NCBI RefSeq assembly: GCF_000317895.1
Contig: NC_019567.1
Span: forward strand, 3,100,001 to 3,164,000
Reading direction: 5' to 3'
Source: Bdellovibrio bacteriovorus str. Tiberius
GTDB lineage: Bacteria > Bdellovibrionota > Bdellovibrionia > Bdellovibrionales > Bdellovibrionaceae
DNA length: 64,000 nucleotides
In this document: positions 29,224-38,403 of the stretch, piece by piece
Position numbering within the stretch: the first letter of the stretch is position 1
Layout of the letters: the number at the start of each line of letters is the position of its first letter
Program-made: the position numbers and the translations under genes
The notes under the pieces: model-generated
Database searches by the model: none
What the model was told of the DNA's origin: nothing
The model's input: only the letters and a program-made list of their open reading frames with translations

Positions 29224-29699
29224 ATACAAAAGTAAATGGCAGCACGATAGAAATCGCTCTGGAAGGCCCGATCAGCGAAAAGACATCTTTGTTTGAACTC
29301 AACATTCAAAGCTACAAAGAGATCAAATTGAACATGTCAAAAGTGACCTTCATCAATTCCATCGGCGTGAAAAACTGGATCATGTGGACATGCCGTGTGC
29401 CGACTGATGCAAAGTTGTCACTGGAAGAATGTCCGTTCGTTATCGTCAACCAGGTGAACATCGTGCACGGCTTTCTTCCGAAAAACGCGCGCGTGATTTC
29501 TTTCCATGCGCCGTTCCTGTGTGAAGACTGTTCTCACGAACACGTGATCAAGTTGTCAGAGAATGTTCACTACAAATACGCAAGTGATCAGGAAGCTTCA
29601 ACCTTGAATCTTCCCTCTGAAACTAAGTGTTCCAAATGTTCCGCGAAACTGGAGCCAGATTTCATTGTGGAAAAGACATTTGGATTTCTTAAGAAATAA
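29220..29699 (+). CDS. STAS-like domain protein with C-terminal zinc ribbon
   Basis: 159 residues. Residues 1-95 have the pattern of STAS/anti-sigma-antagonist folds: a strand, then EIALEGPISE, then KEIKLNMSKVTFINSIGVKN, where the conserved SxG core matches the usual phosphorylation-site turn of SpoIIAA. The C-terminal part has two Cys pairs, C101/C104 (CEDC) and C137/C140 (CSKC), forming a likely zinc ribbon. Translationally coupled to the small ORF upstream and 56 bp before the FecR-like gene. Perhaps a partner-switch regulator, and the SpoIIE-type phosphatase at the window start is a possible but unproven partner class. Confidence 0.72.
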   Translation: MNTKVNGSTIEIALEGPISEKTSLFELNIQSYKEIKLNMSKVTFINSIGVKNWIMWTCRVPTDAKLSLEECPFVIVNQVNIVHGFLPKNARVISFHAPFLCEDCSHEHVIKLSENVHYKYASDQEASTLNLPSETKCSKCSAKLEPDFIVEKTFGFLKK

Positions 29700-29734
29700 G
29701 ACTGACATCCAGATGAGGTCTGTACATCGACAAA

Positions 29735-29758
29735 CATTTCCCTGATAGTAGGGGAATG
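29735..29758 (+). promoter_or_regulatory. Hairpin enclosing the start codon of the FecR-like gene
   Basis: CATTTCCC (29735-29742) pairs with GGGGAATG (29751-29758) as 8 bp with one G-U, and an 8-nt loop. The 3' arm holds both the purine-rich ribosome site and the ATG, so translation would be blocked unless the hairpin opens. Confidence 0.45.
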
Positions 29759-32758
29759 AAAAAGAAACTCGGATTTGCAGCACTTGTATTATTCATCGGA
29801 ATTTTAGCAGGCGTGGGATATCTCGCAGGTATCCCAGGTTTGAGCAAAGTGGACGAAACGTCTCTCGGAAAACCTCTTGCTGTCATTCGTGATATTCAAT
29901 CCCAGGTTCGCCACAAATATACCGGCGATTTTTTCTGGCGCACAGCCGCGGACGGACAAAAACTTTACAACGGTTCTGAAGTTTTTGTCGGTGAAAAATC
30001 CGCAGCCCTTCTGCACTTCTCTGGAAACCGCCGCGCCCGCCTGAGTGAAAACACCCTTTTGCGCATCTCTGAAGATTCCGGTGACAAAAACAATCTGATC
30101 CTGGCTTTGAACGATGGTTCATTCAACTTGCGAAGTTTCCCCAATGACAACACCGGAATCATTCTGCGTGTGGATCAGGCGGGTTTGCGCATCGGTCCCG
30201 GTTCCAAGTACGACCTTTACGTGAAAAAGAAAGAACACGCACTGGGTCTGGCAATGGCGGCAGGCCAGGTTGCCATCGAAGGTGTTGAAGATAAAAAAGT
30301 TCTGAAACACGGAGAAAGCGTCATCGTTCGCAGCCGCGGCACCAACGCAGACAATGCCGGTGACGCCGCAAACGACAGCAAAGTGGAACTGTATATCGAT
30401 CAGACCATCGATCCTTCCATCAAACTGGTGCATCCGGCTGAAAAACAAGTGATCTATAAGAATGAAACCAATCAGGCTTTCATGTGGGAAAGCGATTCGG
30501 CAGAACGCCAGACGCTGGAATACTCGACTCATCCGGACTTCTATCAAATTGATGGTGAAGTGGATGTGACCGGCAAGAAGACCACGCCCATTCCAGTTGC
30601 AAAGCTGCTAGGGGATGTGTTCTGGCGAGTGATTTCTTATAAAGATGGTGTCCCCCACTTTTCCAACAACTCTTACTTTAAGGTCGCCAATCTGCAAAAG
30701 ACGACTTTAAGTGAACCATCACTGACCTTCATTGAACGTGGAAAGTGGCAGCTGGATACTTCCGTCACCAACCCCGCCGCGAATTCCCGCTACGAGTTTC
30801 AGGTCAGTCGGACCGAAAGATACCAGGATCTGTATGACGCCTTTGTCGGTCCCTCGCCTTTCCGCTCCCTTATCGATCAATCTGGTGACTTCTATTTACG
30901 CGTCAGACGCCTTTACGCCAACGATCTGGTGTCAGACTGGTCGGATCCTGTCAAAATCAGCATTCGCAATCCCCTGACCCCGCCAGAGCTTAAAATTACG
31001 TCTCAGAGTGAAAAAGTCGGCGGCGTGGTCGCTGCCCAGCTTTCCTGGAGCGGCGAAGATGCGGCAGAACACTTCCTGCTTCGCACGTCTTTCAACGCTG
31101 ACATGCGCGATTCAAAAATCAACCGCCTGCCAAAATCCAAAACCAGTTTTGAAATCAACGAATACCTGACGCGGCCTTATTACATCAGCCTGCAGACTGA
31201 ATCCAAAGAAGGTGAAGTGTCGCCTTCTTCCAACCTCATCACCCTGCAACCTTCCGCGACGGCTTTGAAAAATCTGGCGGCCTCATCAGCAGCGGCCAAA
31301 GCCGCCGAACTTCAGGCACAAAAAGTCGCAGCAGCGGCGGCGGAAGACGAACGAAAGAATGCCCTGACTGTTCTTTCCCCGGATGACAACCTAGTTGCCT
31401 ATATCGGAAAACCGGTTCGCTTTGAATGGAGCGGACCTGCGCCGACTCTGGAATTTTCCACCGTGCCGAAATTCACTCAAGATATCGAAAAAGTGAACAC
31501 ATCCGGTCGCTCTTTCGTCGAAGTAACCCGCAAAAAAGCCGGCGTGCTTTACTGGCGCCTGATTGCCGCCAATGGCAAGCCTGGTGCGGGTCACAAGATC
31601 ACCGTCGTCGCCCCGTCAGACATCAATCTGGAAAGTGCCGACCTTCGCCTTGTAGAACGCGGCCGCTGGGAAATCACCGCAAAAATCCGCGATGCCAAAA
31701 ACAATCAGCAGTTCGAGGTGCAGCTGAGCCGCACGGCTGACTTCAGCACCGTCCTTGATTCCCGCAAAGGGCCCCTATCCCAGGGAATGGAAGTCACAAC
31801 ACCAGGAACCTACTATCTGCGCGCGCAAAAGGTTTACACTGACAAGCCTTCTTCGGCGGTGTGGTCTAACGTGATTTCTGCCGAAGTCCGCCCGCCACTC
31901 AGCGCTCCGGTGCTGCTGAAAGAAAAAGAGGATCTGGTCAGCCCGGTCACCGTGCGTGTCACCGTGAACTGGAAACCGGTTCCTCACGCCACAAGCTACA
32001 TCATTGAGATTGCCGACACCCCCAAGTTCGGAAACGTGAATCTGAAGGTGGACTTGAACTCTCCGGAATACGCGATTGATCATTCCACCAAAGAGCCCAG
32101 TTATGTGCGTGTTCTGGCCCGATCCAAAGAAGGCGAGATTTCTCCGGCCTCAGAGGTTTTCAAAATCAAAGGGGTCCTGCCCGGGCCGTCAGTGGAACGC
32201 TATGAAATTTCATTTGGAAACATCGACGTAAAAGGATCCCAGGATCAACTGCACGTTCTGTGGACTCACCGTAAAAACGCCAAAAAATATTTTATGGAAG
32301 TGGGCCGCAACGAAAACCTGAAAGATGCCAAACGCTTTGAAACCCGCAATATTGAATTCTTTATGCCCGTCAAAGAAGAAGGCTGGTATTACTTCCGCCT
32401 GATTCCAAGCTCTGAAAGTCCGGACTTCTTTGACACGCCTTCACAGGTTTACGGTGTCGAGTACCGCAAACAGTCTGACCTGCTGGCCGCAACTCTGGAG
32501 GCCCCGAACAAAGGAAACAAATTCAAGTCCGGCGATGCAATTCGCTTTGCCTGGGGTCAGATTCTGGGTGCTGCCTGGTATGAACTGGAACTGGCCAAGA
32601 AGCAGGACTTCAGCGGCAGTGTGGTTTATAAAGTGGAAGCTCGCGATTACTATCTGAATCAGGGCCTGGACAAGGGACGCTGGTATTTCCGCATGCGCGG
32701 TCGCAGTTCCAGCCAGACTTCGCCGTGGTCTGAAGCCAGCTTCATCGAAGTTCAATAA
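29756..32758 (+). CDS. FecR-domain protein with tandem fibronectin-like repeats
   Basis: 1000 residues. An N-terminal membrane helix or signal (1-25) is followed by a FecR-like domain (about 40-200, with VFVGEKSAALLHFSGNRRAR and the GQVAIEGVEDKKVLKHGE turn). The rest is repeated ~100-residue beta-sandwich units whose starts share a [FR]xWxxxxxAxxYxLExAxxxxF pattern (for example FMWESDSAERQTLEYS, FAWGQILGAAWYELEL). An Ala-rich helical insert lies at about 505-530. Probably a periplasmic or surface scaffold anchored in the inner membrane. FecR domains elsewhere transmit signals to sigma factors, but no sigma factor lies nearby. A terminator follows directly. Confidence 0.8.
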   Translation: MKKKLGFAALVLFIGILAGVGYLAGIPGLSKVDETSLGKPLAVIRDIQSQVRHKYTGDFFWRTAADGQKLYNGSEVFVGEKSAALLHFSGNRRARLSENTLLRISEDSGDKNNLILALNDGSFNLRSFPNDNTGIILRVDQAGLRIGPGSKYDLYVKKKEHALGLAMAAGQVAIEGVEDKKVLKHGESVIVRSRGTNADNAGDAANDSKVELYIDQTIDPSIKLVHPAEKQVIYKNETNQAFMWESDSAERQTLEYSTHPDFYQIDGEVDVTGKKTTPIPVAKLLGDVFWRVISYKDGVPHFSNNSYFKVANLQKTTLSEPSLTFIERGKWQLDTSVTNPAANSRYEFQVSRTERYQDLYDAFVGPSPFRSLIDQSGDFYLRVRRLYANDLVSDWSDPVKISIRNPLTPPELKITSQSEKVGGVVAAQLSWSGEDAAEHFLLRTSFNADMRDSKINRLPKSKTSFEINEYLTRPYYISLQTESKEGEVSPSSNLITLQPSATALKNLAASSAAAKAAELQAQKVAAAAAEDERKNALTVLSPDDNLVAYIGKPVRFEWSGPAPTLEFSTVPKFTQDIEKVNTSGRSFVEVTRKKAGVLYWRLIAANGKPGAGHKITVVAPSDINLESADLRLVERGRWEITAKIRDAKNNQQFEVQLSRTADFSTVLDSRKGPLSQGMEVTTPGTYYLRAQKVYTDKPSSAVWSNVISAEVRPPLSAPVLLKEKEDLVSPVTVRVTVNWKPVPHATSYIIEIADTPKFGNVNLKVDLNSPEYAIDHSTKEPSYVRVLARSKEGEISPASEVFKIKGVLPGPSVERYEISFGNIDVKGSQDQLHVLWTHRKNAKKYFMEVGRNENLKDAKRFETRNIEFFMPVKEEGWYYFRLIPSSESPDFFDTPSQVYGVEYRKQSDLLAATLEAPNKGNKFKSGDAIRFAWGQILGAAWYELELAKKQDFSGSVVYKVEARDYYLNQGLDKGRWYFRMRGRSSSQTSPWSEASFIEVQ

Positions 32759-32760
32759 AA

Positions 32761-32786
32761 AAAGAGCTCCCACCGGGAGCTCTTTT
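32761..32786 (+). terminator. Terminator of the FecR-like gene
   Basis: Perfect 11-bp stem AAAGAGCTCCC / GGGAGCTCTTT with an ACC loop, ending in TTTT, directly after the stop codon. The A-run on the 5' side makes it usable from the opposite khpA side too. Confidence 0.9.
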
Positions 32787-32816
32787 CATTTTCAGATCTG
32801 GTTTTTTTAGATCGAA

Positions 32817-33092
32817 CTAAACCACCAGCTCAATGATCGCACGGAAGCCGTTACTTCCCGCCATTGCCGCCAGAATGTTGCGCAAAGAAGTGATGTTCTT
32901 GCCTTGCGCTCCGATCAGCTTCCCGCGATGTTCCTGCGGGATATTAATGTGATATACGGTGGTGCGATCACCAGAAACGAAGCTGACTTGAACGCCGTCT
33001 GCACCGTTTGTCATCTCTTTCACCACATCCTGCAACAAGCCTGCGATGCGTTCCCGTACCTGATCCATCTGTGTATCTGCCAGCGCCAACAC
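32817..33092 (-). CDS. khpA: KH-domain RNA-binding protein, KhpA type
   Basis: 91 residues from a GTG at 33092 with a well-spaced AAAGG site; an internal ATG at 33068 lacks one. A single KH domain covers most of the protein, with the GxxG RNA-binding loop IGAQGKN at residues 60-66 and the following helix ITSLRNILAAMA. KhpA proteins are small RNA chaperones that often act with KhpB. It stands alone between the FecR-like gene and the proS terminator. The promoter is probably in 33093-33247. Confidence 0.85.
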   Translation of the reverse strand: MLALADTQMDQVRERIAGLLQDVVKEMTNGADGVQVSFVSGDRTTVYHINIPQEHRGKLIGAQGKNITSLRNILAAMAGSNGFRAIIELVV

Positions 33093-33247
33093 TTTGAGCC
33101 TTTCGTTTACTACTCAATCATCGTCAACGCTGGCCGCACAAAGCGCAACGGCCACCTGTAACGACAAGACTTCAAAGTGTTCACAGAGAAATGTTTCCCG
33201 AACAGCACAGGGAAACACGATATTTTATAATTCTTTAACCGGAATGC

Positions 33248-33273
33248 AAAAGGCCCTCGGAAGAGGGCCTTTT
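33248..33273 (-). terminator. Terminator of the rib-ntrYX-proS operon
   Basis: Stem AAAAGGCCCTC / GAGGGCCTTTT with a 4-nt loop, placed directly after the proS stop codon on the minus strand and ending in TTTT. Confidence 0.9.
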
Positions 33274-33275
33274 GT

Positions 33276-34775
33276 TTAATATGATTTTGCGAACAGGACC
33301 CATTTTGTAGCGGGTTTGCCCGAGAAGATACAGTTGCCTTGCACCGGCTCCTGATCCAGCGGCATACAACGTGGAGTCACTTTCAACTGCCCCAGCAGCT
33401 CATGCCCCATCCCGGCTTCACACCAAGGAACCTTGGCAAAGCCCGGAGCGGTGTTTTCACCACCAGAGAAATACTTTTCAAAGTCCTGCAGATTCGTGAT
33501 GGTCTTGATGCTTTCGTCGCGCATTTGTTTCGCACGTTCAAACAGACCATCCTGCATTTCCTGAAGAAGATTCGTGATGTTGGCCACGAATGCGTTTCTT
33601 TCCATGGAGGATTTCTCTTTCGGACCACGGTCGCGGCGGCCAACAAAGACTTCACCTTTTGCCATGTCACGAGGACCCACCTCAACACGCACAGGAACAC
33701 CTTGTTTGATGTACTGCCATGCTTTTTCACCACCACGCATGTCACGATCATCGATCTTCACACGCACGGAAGAACCCACATAGTTCTGGGACTTAAGGTC
33801 TTTTTCCAAAGCTTTTACATAGTCCAGAACCTGAGCACGCTCTTCGTCGTTGCGATAGATCGGAATGATCACCACATGCAACGGAGCCAGTCTTGGTGGA
33901 ACCACGAACCCGTTGTCATCACTGTGGGTCATGATCAGACCACCGATCAAACGGGTCGAAACACCCCAGGAAGTGGTCCATGCGAACTCTTCCTTGCCTT
34001 CCGCGCTTAGATATTTGATCTCGGAAGCCTTGGCGAAGTTCTGACCCAGGAAGTGGGACGTGCCCGCCTGCAGGGCTTTTTTATCCTGCATCAGTGCTTC
34101 GATCGTGTAAGTGTCCACGGCACCCGGGAATCTTTCATCCGGAGTTTTCATGCCCTTGATCACTGGCATCGCCATGTATTGTTCTGCAAAGTCAGAATAG
34201 ACATTCAGCATCTGCAAAGTTTCTTCCTGAGCTTCTTTAGCCGTCGCATGAACGGTATGACCTTCCTGCCACAGGAATTCTGCCGTTCTCAGGAACATGC
34301 GCGTGCGCATTTCCCATCTCATCACGTTACACCATTGATTCACCAGAATCGGCAGGTCACGGTAAGATTTCACCCATTTTGCAAACTGGTGACCGATGAT
34401 CGTTTCGCTGGTTGGACGGATGATCAATGGCTCTTCCAGTTCGCCATCCGGGATCAGTTTGCCGTTGCCATCACCTTTCAAACGGTGATGAGTCACAACC
34501 GCGCACTCTTTCGCAAAGCCTTCCACGTGAGCCGCTTCTTTTTCCAGGAAGCTCAGTGGAATCAAAAGAGGAAAATAGGCATTCACGTGGCCCGTGTCTT
34601 TGAACATGCGGTCCAAAACACCCTGCATGTTTTCCCAAACGGCATAGCCCCAGGGTTTGATCACCATGCAACCGCGCACCGGAGAATTTTCCGCCATATC
34701 AGCGGCAACGATCACCTGCTGGTACCACTCTGGATAGTTTTGAGAACGTGTCGGGGTAATTGCTGTATCTGCCAT
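33276..34775 (-). CDS. proS: Prolyl-tRNA synthetase, archaeal/eukaryotic-like type
   Basis: 499 residues. Charges tRNA-Pro with proline in the cytoplasm. Class II motifs are visible: motif 2 around VNQWCNVMRWEMRTRMFLR and the aminoacylation core ending LIGGLIMTHSDDNGFVVPP. The protein lacks the ~180-residue editing insertion of classical bacterial ProS (usually ~570 residues) and ends in a C-terminal tyrosine (FAKSY), both features of the archaeal/eukaryotic-like class. It starts 18 bp after the ntrX stop, so it looks cotranscribed with ntrYX and the riboflavin genes. Confidence 0.95.
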   Translation of the reverse strand: MADTAITPTRSQNYPEWYQQVIVAADMAENSPVRGCMVIKPWGYAVWENMQGVLDRMFKDTGHVNAYFPLLIPLSFLEKEAAHVEGFAKECAVVTHHRLKGDGNGKLIPDGELEEPLIIRPTSETIIGHQFAKWVKSYRDLPILVNQWCNVMRWEMRTRMFLRTAEFLWQEGHTVHATAKEAQEETLQMLNVYSDFAEQYMAMPVIKGMKTPDERFPGAVDTYTIEALMQDKKALQAGTSHFLGQNFAKASEIKYLSAEGKEEFAWTTSWGVSTRLIGGLIMTHSDDNGFVVPPRLAPLHVVIIPIYRNDEERAQVLDYVKALEKDLKSQNYVGSSVRVKIDDRDMRGGEKAWQYIKQGVPVRVEVGPRDMAKGEVFVGRRDRGPKEKSSMERNAFVANITNLLQEMQDGLFERAKQMRDESIKTITNLQDFEKYFSGGENTAPGFAKVPWCEAGMGHELLGQLKVTPRCMPLDQEPVQGNCIFSGKPATKWVLFAKSY

Positions 34776-34793
34776 CTTGCTGTCTCTTTCCTT

Positions 34794-36167
34794 CTAGTCT
34801 TTCGTATCAATTCCGTAGGCTTTGATCTTTCGGTGAAGGTAACTTCTTTCCAGACCAATAACCTCTGCTGTGCGCGAAATATTGCCGCTGTTTTCGCCAA
34901 TCTTGCGCAGCAGATAATCTTTTTCAAACTGAGCCCGTGCTTCGCGGAAAGTGGAAAGATCCTGCATCTCCACCGCTTTTTCGTCGTCTTTGTCGATCAG
35001 ACCCGCGAAACGAAGATCGTGAACATCCACGAAATCGCCCGGAGTCAGAATGTAAACACGCTCAATAAAGTTTTTCAGCTCACGAACGTTGCCCGGCCAC
35101 TGATAGGCCAGCATTTTTTCCACGCCTTTTTCCGAAAACGCTTTTTTCGGATAACCGCTTTCGCGGGAAACGTTGTCAGAGAAATAGGAAACAAGCACCG
35201 GGATGTCCTCGGGATGCTCTCTTAAAGCAGGCACGCGGAAAGGAATCACGTTCAAGCGATAGTAAAGGTCTTCACGGAAACGACCGTCCTTCACTTCTTT
35301 TTCAAGATCCTTCGAGGAGGCTGCGATCACACGAACATCATTTTCGATCAATTCCGTACCACCAACTCTTGTATAGGTACGACTGTCGAGATACTTCAAC
35401 AGCTTGGATTGCGCCGCCTGATTCAGCTCGCCGATCTCAGCAATGTAAAGCGTGCCTCCAAAAGCCAGATCCAGTTTGCCTTTTTTCGCGCGCTCCACAC
35501 CCGGCATGGCGCCTTTTTCGATTCCGAAAATTTCTGAATCCTGAAGGTCCTCGGGGATGCCACCGCAGTTGATTTCAACAAACGGTCGGCTGGCGCGGGA
35601 GCTCATGTAATGGATATTCTGGGCCACAAGCTCTTTACCCGTACCCGCTTCACCCTGGATCAGAACCCAGGAACTGGTCGGTGCCACACGCGCGATGATT
35701 TGTTTCGTCGCGACGATGCTTGGTGCCTCGCCAATCAAAGCGATGGATTTACGAAGCTTGTTCAACAGAAGCGCTTTTTCTTCCTTCTGCTGCTGGTAAC
35801 TGAGGATGTTGGAGATCACAATCAGGATCTTGTCCATGGACAGAGGCTTTTCGATAAAGTCCCAGGCACCCAGCTTGGTCGCTTTCACCGCAGTTTCGAT
35901 GGTTCCGTGACCAGAAATCATCACAAATTCAACGTGCGGAAATTCTTTGCGCGCCAGATTCAGAACTTCGATCCCGTCGTACTTGCCCGGCATCCAGATA
36001 TCCAGAAACACGATTTCCGGCTGAACATCACGAATCGCCTGAATTCCCGACTCACCATCGTGAGCCAAAGAAACCTGATAGCCTTCATCACGCAAAGATG
36101 CGGAAAGCACATCACGAATCGGTGCTTCGTCATCAATAATCAAAATTTTAGTGTTCAGTGCCGTCAT
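34794..36167 (-). CDS. ntrX: NtrX-like response regulator with degenerate sigma-54 activator domain
   Basis: 457 residues from the ATG at 36167 with an AGAGG site; an upstream frame to 36218 overlaps ntrY and is unlikely. Receiver domain 5-120 with Asp12, Asp13, phospho-acceptor Asp56 and Lys107. AAA+ domain about 145-375 with Walker A GEAGTGKE (172-179). The sigma-54 contact loop, normally GAFTGA, reads GAMPGV (219-224), and the Walker B Asp is Ala (LYIAEIGEL, Ala243). The Fis-type helix-turn-helix at the C-terminus is intact. It follows ntrY by 16 bp. Probably a DNA-binding regulator that no longer drives sigma-54 polymerase. Confidence 0.88.
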   Translation of the reverse strand: MTALNTKILIIDDEAPIRDVLSASLRDEGYQVSLAHDGESGIQAIRDVQPEIVFLDIWMPGKYDGIEVLNLARKEFPHVEFVMISGHGTIETAVKATKLGAWDFIEKPLSMDKILIVISNILSYQQQKEEKALLLNKLRKSIALIGEAPSIVATKQIIARVAPTSSWVLIQGEAGTGKELVAQNIHYMSSRASRPFVEINCGGIPEDLQDSEIFGIEKGAMPGVERAKKGKLDLAFGGTLYIAEIGELNQAAQSKLLKYLDSRTYTRVGGTELIENDVRVIAASSKDLEKEVKDGRFREDLYYRLNVIPFRVPALREHPEDIPVLVSYFSDNVSRESGYPKKAFSEKGVEKMLAYQWPGNVRELKNFIERVYILTPGDFVDVHDLRFAGLIDKDDEKAVEMQDLSTFREARAQFEKDYLLRKIGENSGNISRTAEVIGLERSYLHRKIKAYGIDTKD

Positions 36168-36183
36168 AACGACCTCTTTTCCT

Positions 36184-38397
36184 TTAAGCCTCGGAAGGCT
36201 TCCATGCGCCGACTTCATTTACGGGCATTTCGATCACCATCTTGATACCTTTGGGTTCATTGGCCGTGGCGCGAATAAACCCGTTGTGATCCTCGATGAT
36301 CCTTTTCACAATGGCCAATCCTAGCCCAGTTCCGCCTTCTTTTGTAGAGTAGTATGGCTCAAAAATGCGACTTCGATCCGCCGCGGGGATGCCTTCGCCA
36401 TTGTCAGCCACCGTCATGCGCACGGTTTTGATGTCTTTATCGTAGCGCGTGGTGATTTTCACCCCGGGCTGTGACTCTTTTGCAACAGCAGAAACTGAGT
36501 TATCGACCAAATTGACCAGAACACGCTTGATCTGGTCCGGGTCGAACTTGAAGTCCGGCAGCTCCAGATCCTTGCTGAATTCAAAGTCGATCTGCGGATG
36601 GGCCTGACGGTATAAGCCCAAAGACTCTTCAACCACCGAGTTCAGGTTCGCCACCACCGGACGCGCCTGTGGCAATCGGGCAAAGTTACTGAATTCATTC
36701 ACCAGGTTTTTAAGCCCATCCACCTGTTTCACGATCATGGTGGTGCATTCGCTGAAGGCCGGATCGGTGATCGAGCCCCCGAACTTGCGCTGCAGGCGTT
36801 CGGCGGAAAGTTTGATCGGCGTCAGCGGATTTTTGATTTCATGCGCGATACGACGGGCCACTTCCGTCCACGCCGCCGCACGCTGGGCATTCACGATCGG
36901 AGTCATGTCATCAAACACCAGGATCTTACCGATGTCCTCGCCCTTTTCATCCTTCAGCATGGACAAAGTCACCTGCAATGGAACGGCTTCACCCTGAACG
37001 TTCAGGCGCAGTTCCTTTTGCAAGCTTTCGATCTTGTGATCGTGCATGGTCTTTTGCAGTTCCGCGAAAGTGCGGAAATATTCCAGCGTCAGCAGATCAC
37101 GCACAGAATGCCCAATGTACTTTTCCGGATCCACACGCAAAAGCTGAGCCGCGTGACGGTTGATCGTGGTCACGATCCCCGCCCTGTCGACCGAGATCAC
37201 CCCGGCGCTGACGTTTTTAAGAACCGTGTCCGTGTAACGCGCGTGCTGATCCAATTCAGCCAGCGTGCTTTCCAGGGTCCCGGTCATCGAGTTGAAACTT
37301 TGAATCAAGTCCGCAATTTCTTCGGAACCGGCTTTGACCTCCAGCGGGGTATAATCCCCCCCGGCAACCCGGCGGGTGGCGCGGCCCAATTGCACGATCG
37401 GCACTGACAGTTGTTTTGCCAGATAGAAACCGAACCATGTTGCCGCTAGCAGGATCACGAAAGTCATCAGAACCAGAATATACAAATAGATCGACTTCAG
37501 CGGGTATTCCAGCGGATTGATATCGCGGAATTCATCGTAGGCTGTCGAAATGTCATTCATCTTGGAAATCAAAGAAAGCGGCAGGAAGCTCGATACCACG
37601 ACCGCCCCGCGCTCGGCGCCCTCTTGGACGGGCACAATCACGCGCACCAGATTACCGTCACCGAATTGGTGAATGATACTGGCTTCCGCCTGAAGCTTGA
37701 TCCCCTTTTGCAGGAATTCCAAAGAAACCGCCGGCACTGTCGGGACGGTGTCGTCTTCAGCCGAAACCACCACACGTTTTCCGAACAGGGATGGATAGTA
37801 TTCCACCGCATCCAGGCTGAAGTCCTTGCGCAGCTGTTCTACTTTCTTTTCGATCGCGCGCTGATCACGCAGCGGACGAAGAGAATCGGCAATCTGATGG
37901 GCAAAGTGATAGTTCTTTTTCTTGGCGTTGAAGTAATAGGCATTGGTGACTTCGATGGAGCTTTTTAATACCCCGGCCATCTTCGCACTGAACCATTTGT
38001 CGAAACTGGAGTTGATATAGAACACCGAGATGATGAACATCAGCACGGTCGGAATGAAACTGAACGCCACAAAGGCTGCGACCAGTTTGGCCTTTAAGCT
38101 TGAGCCAAAGACCTTGCCCTGTCTTTCCACGAAGACCTTCACGACATTGCGGAAGATCATGAACAGCAGAAGCAAAAGCAGGATGATGTTGAAGTTCACC
38201 AGACCGAAGAAGAAGATACTGTGAACAAACGGAAGCTGCTGACTGGTGGCGAACAGGCGGATTTCAAACCACGTCAGAAGACCAAATAAAAACGACACCA
38301 CAAGAACCAAAATGATCTCGCGGCGTCGCTTTTTAAACTCCTGCGGACCAGGAGGAAGAAACTCATCCTTAAGGGGCGTATTTTCCATAGGCCCCAT
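36184..38397 (-). CDS. ntrY: NtrY-like membrane sensor histidine kinase
   Basis: 737 residues. Membrane helices lie near 27-46, 60-83 and 105-127; a periplasmic or extracytoplasmic sensor follows to about 305, then another helix, a HAMP domain (about 325-380), a PAS domain (about 390-500), and the kinase core with H-box RIAHEIKNPLTPI (His about 519), N-box LVNLVDNSV, and G-boxes DNGEGIP and GGTGLGLAIV. This order is that of NtrY. It phosphorylates the adjacent NtrX. Start uncertain between 38397 and 38388; the latter has a close GGGG. It follows ribH by 6 bp. Confidence 0.9.
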   Translation of the reverse strand: MGPMENTPLKDEFLPPGPQEFKKRRREIILVLVVSFLFGLLTWFEIRLFATSQQLPFVHSIFFFGLVNFNIILLLLLLFMIFRNVVKVFVERQGKVFGSSLKAKLVAAFVAFSFIPTVLMFIISVFYINSSFDKWFSAKMAGVLKSSIEVTNAYYFNAKKKNYHFAHQIADSLRPLRDQRAIEKKVEQLRKDFSLDAVEYYPSLFGKRVVVSAEDDTVPTVPAVSLEFLQKGIKLQAEASIIHQFGDGNLVRVIVPVQEGAERGAVVVSSFLPLSLISKMNDISTAYDEFRDINPLEYPLKSIYLYILVLMTFVILLAATWFGFYLAKQLSVPIVQLGRATRRVAGGDYTPLEVKAGSEEIADLIQSFNSMTGTLESTLAELDQHARYTDTVLKNVSAGVISVDRAGIVTTINRHAAQLLRVDPEKYIGHSVRDLLTLEYFRTFAELQKTMHDHKIESLQKELRLNVQGEAVPLQVTLSMLKDEKGEDIGKILVFDDMTPIVNAQRAAAWTEVARRIAHEIKNPLTPIKLSAERLQRKFGGSITDPAFSECTTMIVKQVDGLKNLVNEFSNFARLPQARPVVANLNSVVEESLGLYRQAHPQIDFEFSKDLELPDFKFDPDQIKRVLVNLVDNSVSAVAKESQPGVKITTRYDKDIKTVRMTVADNGEGIPAADRSRIFEPYYSTKEGGTGLGLAIVKRIIEDHNGFIRATANEPKGIKMVIEMPVNEVGAWKPSEA

Positions 38398-38403
38398 GCT
38401 AGA

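Noticed and set aside
34053..35225. 390-codon plus-strand frame opposite proS and ntrX
   Set aside because: Spans two well-identified genes on the other strand and lacks a ribosome site or recognisable domain.
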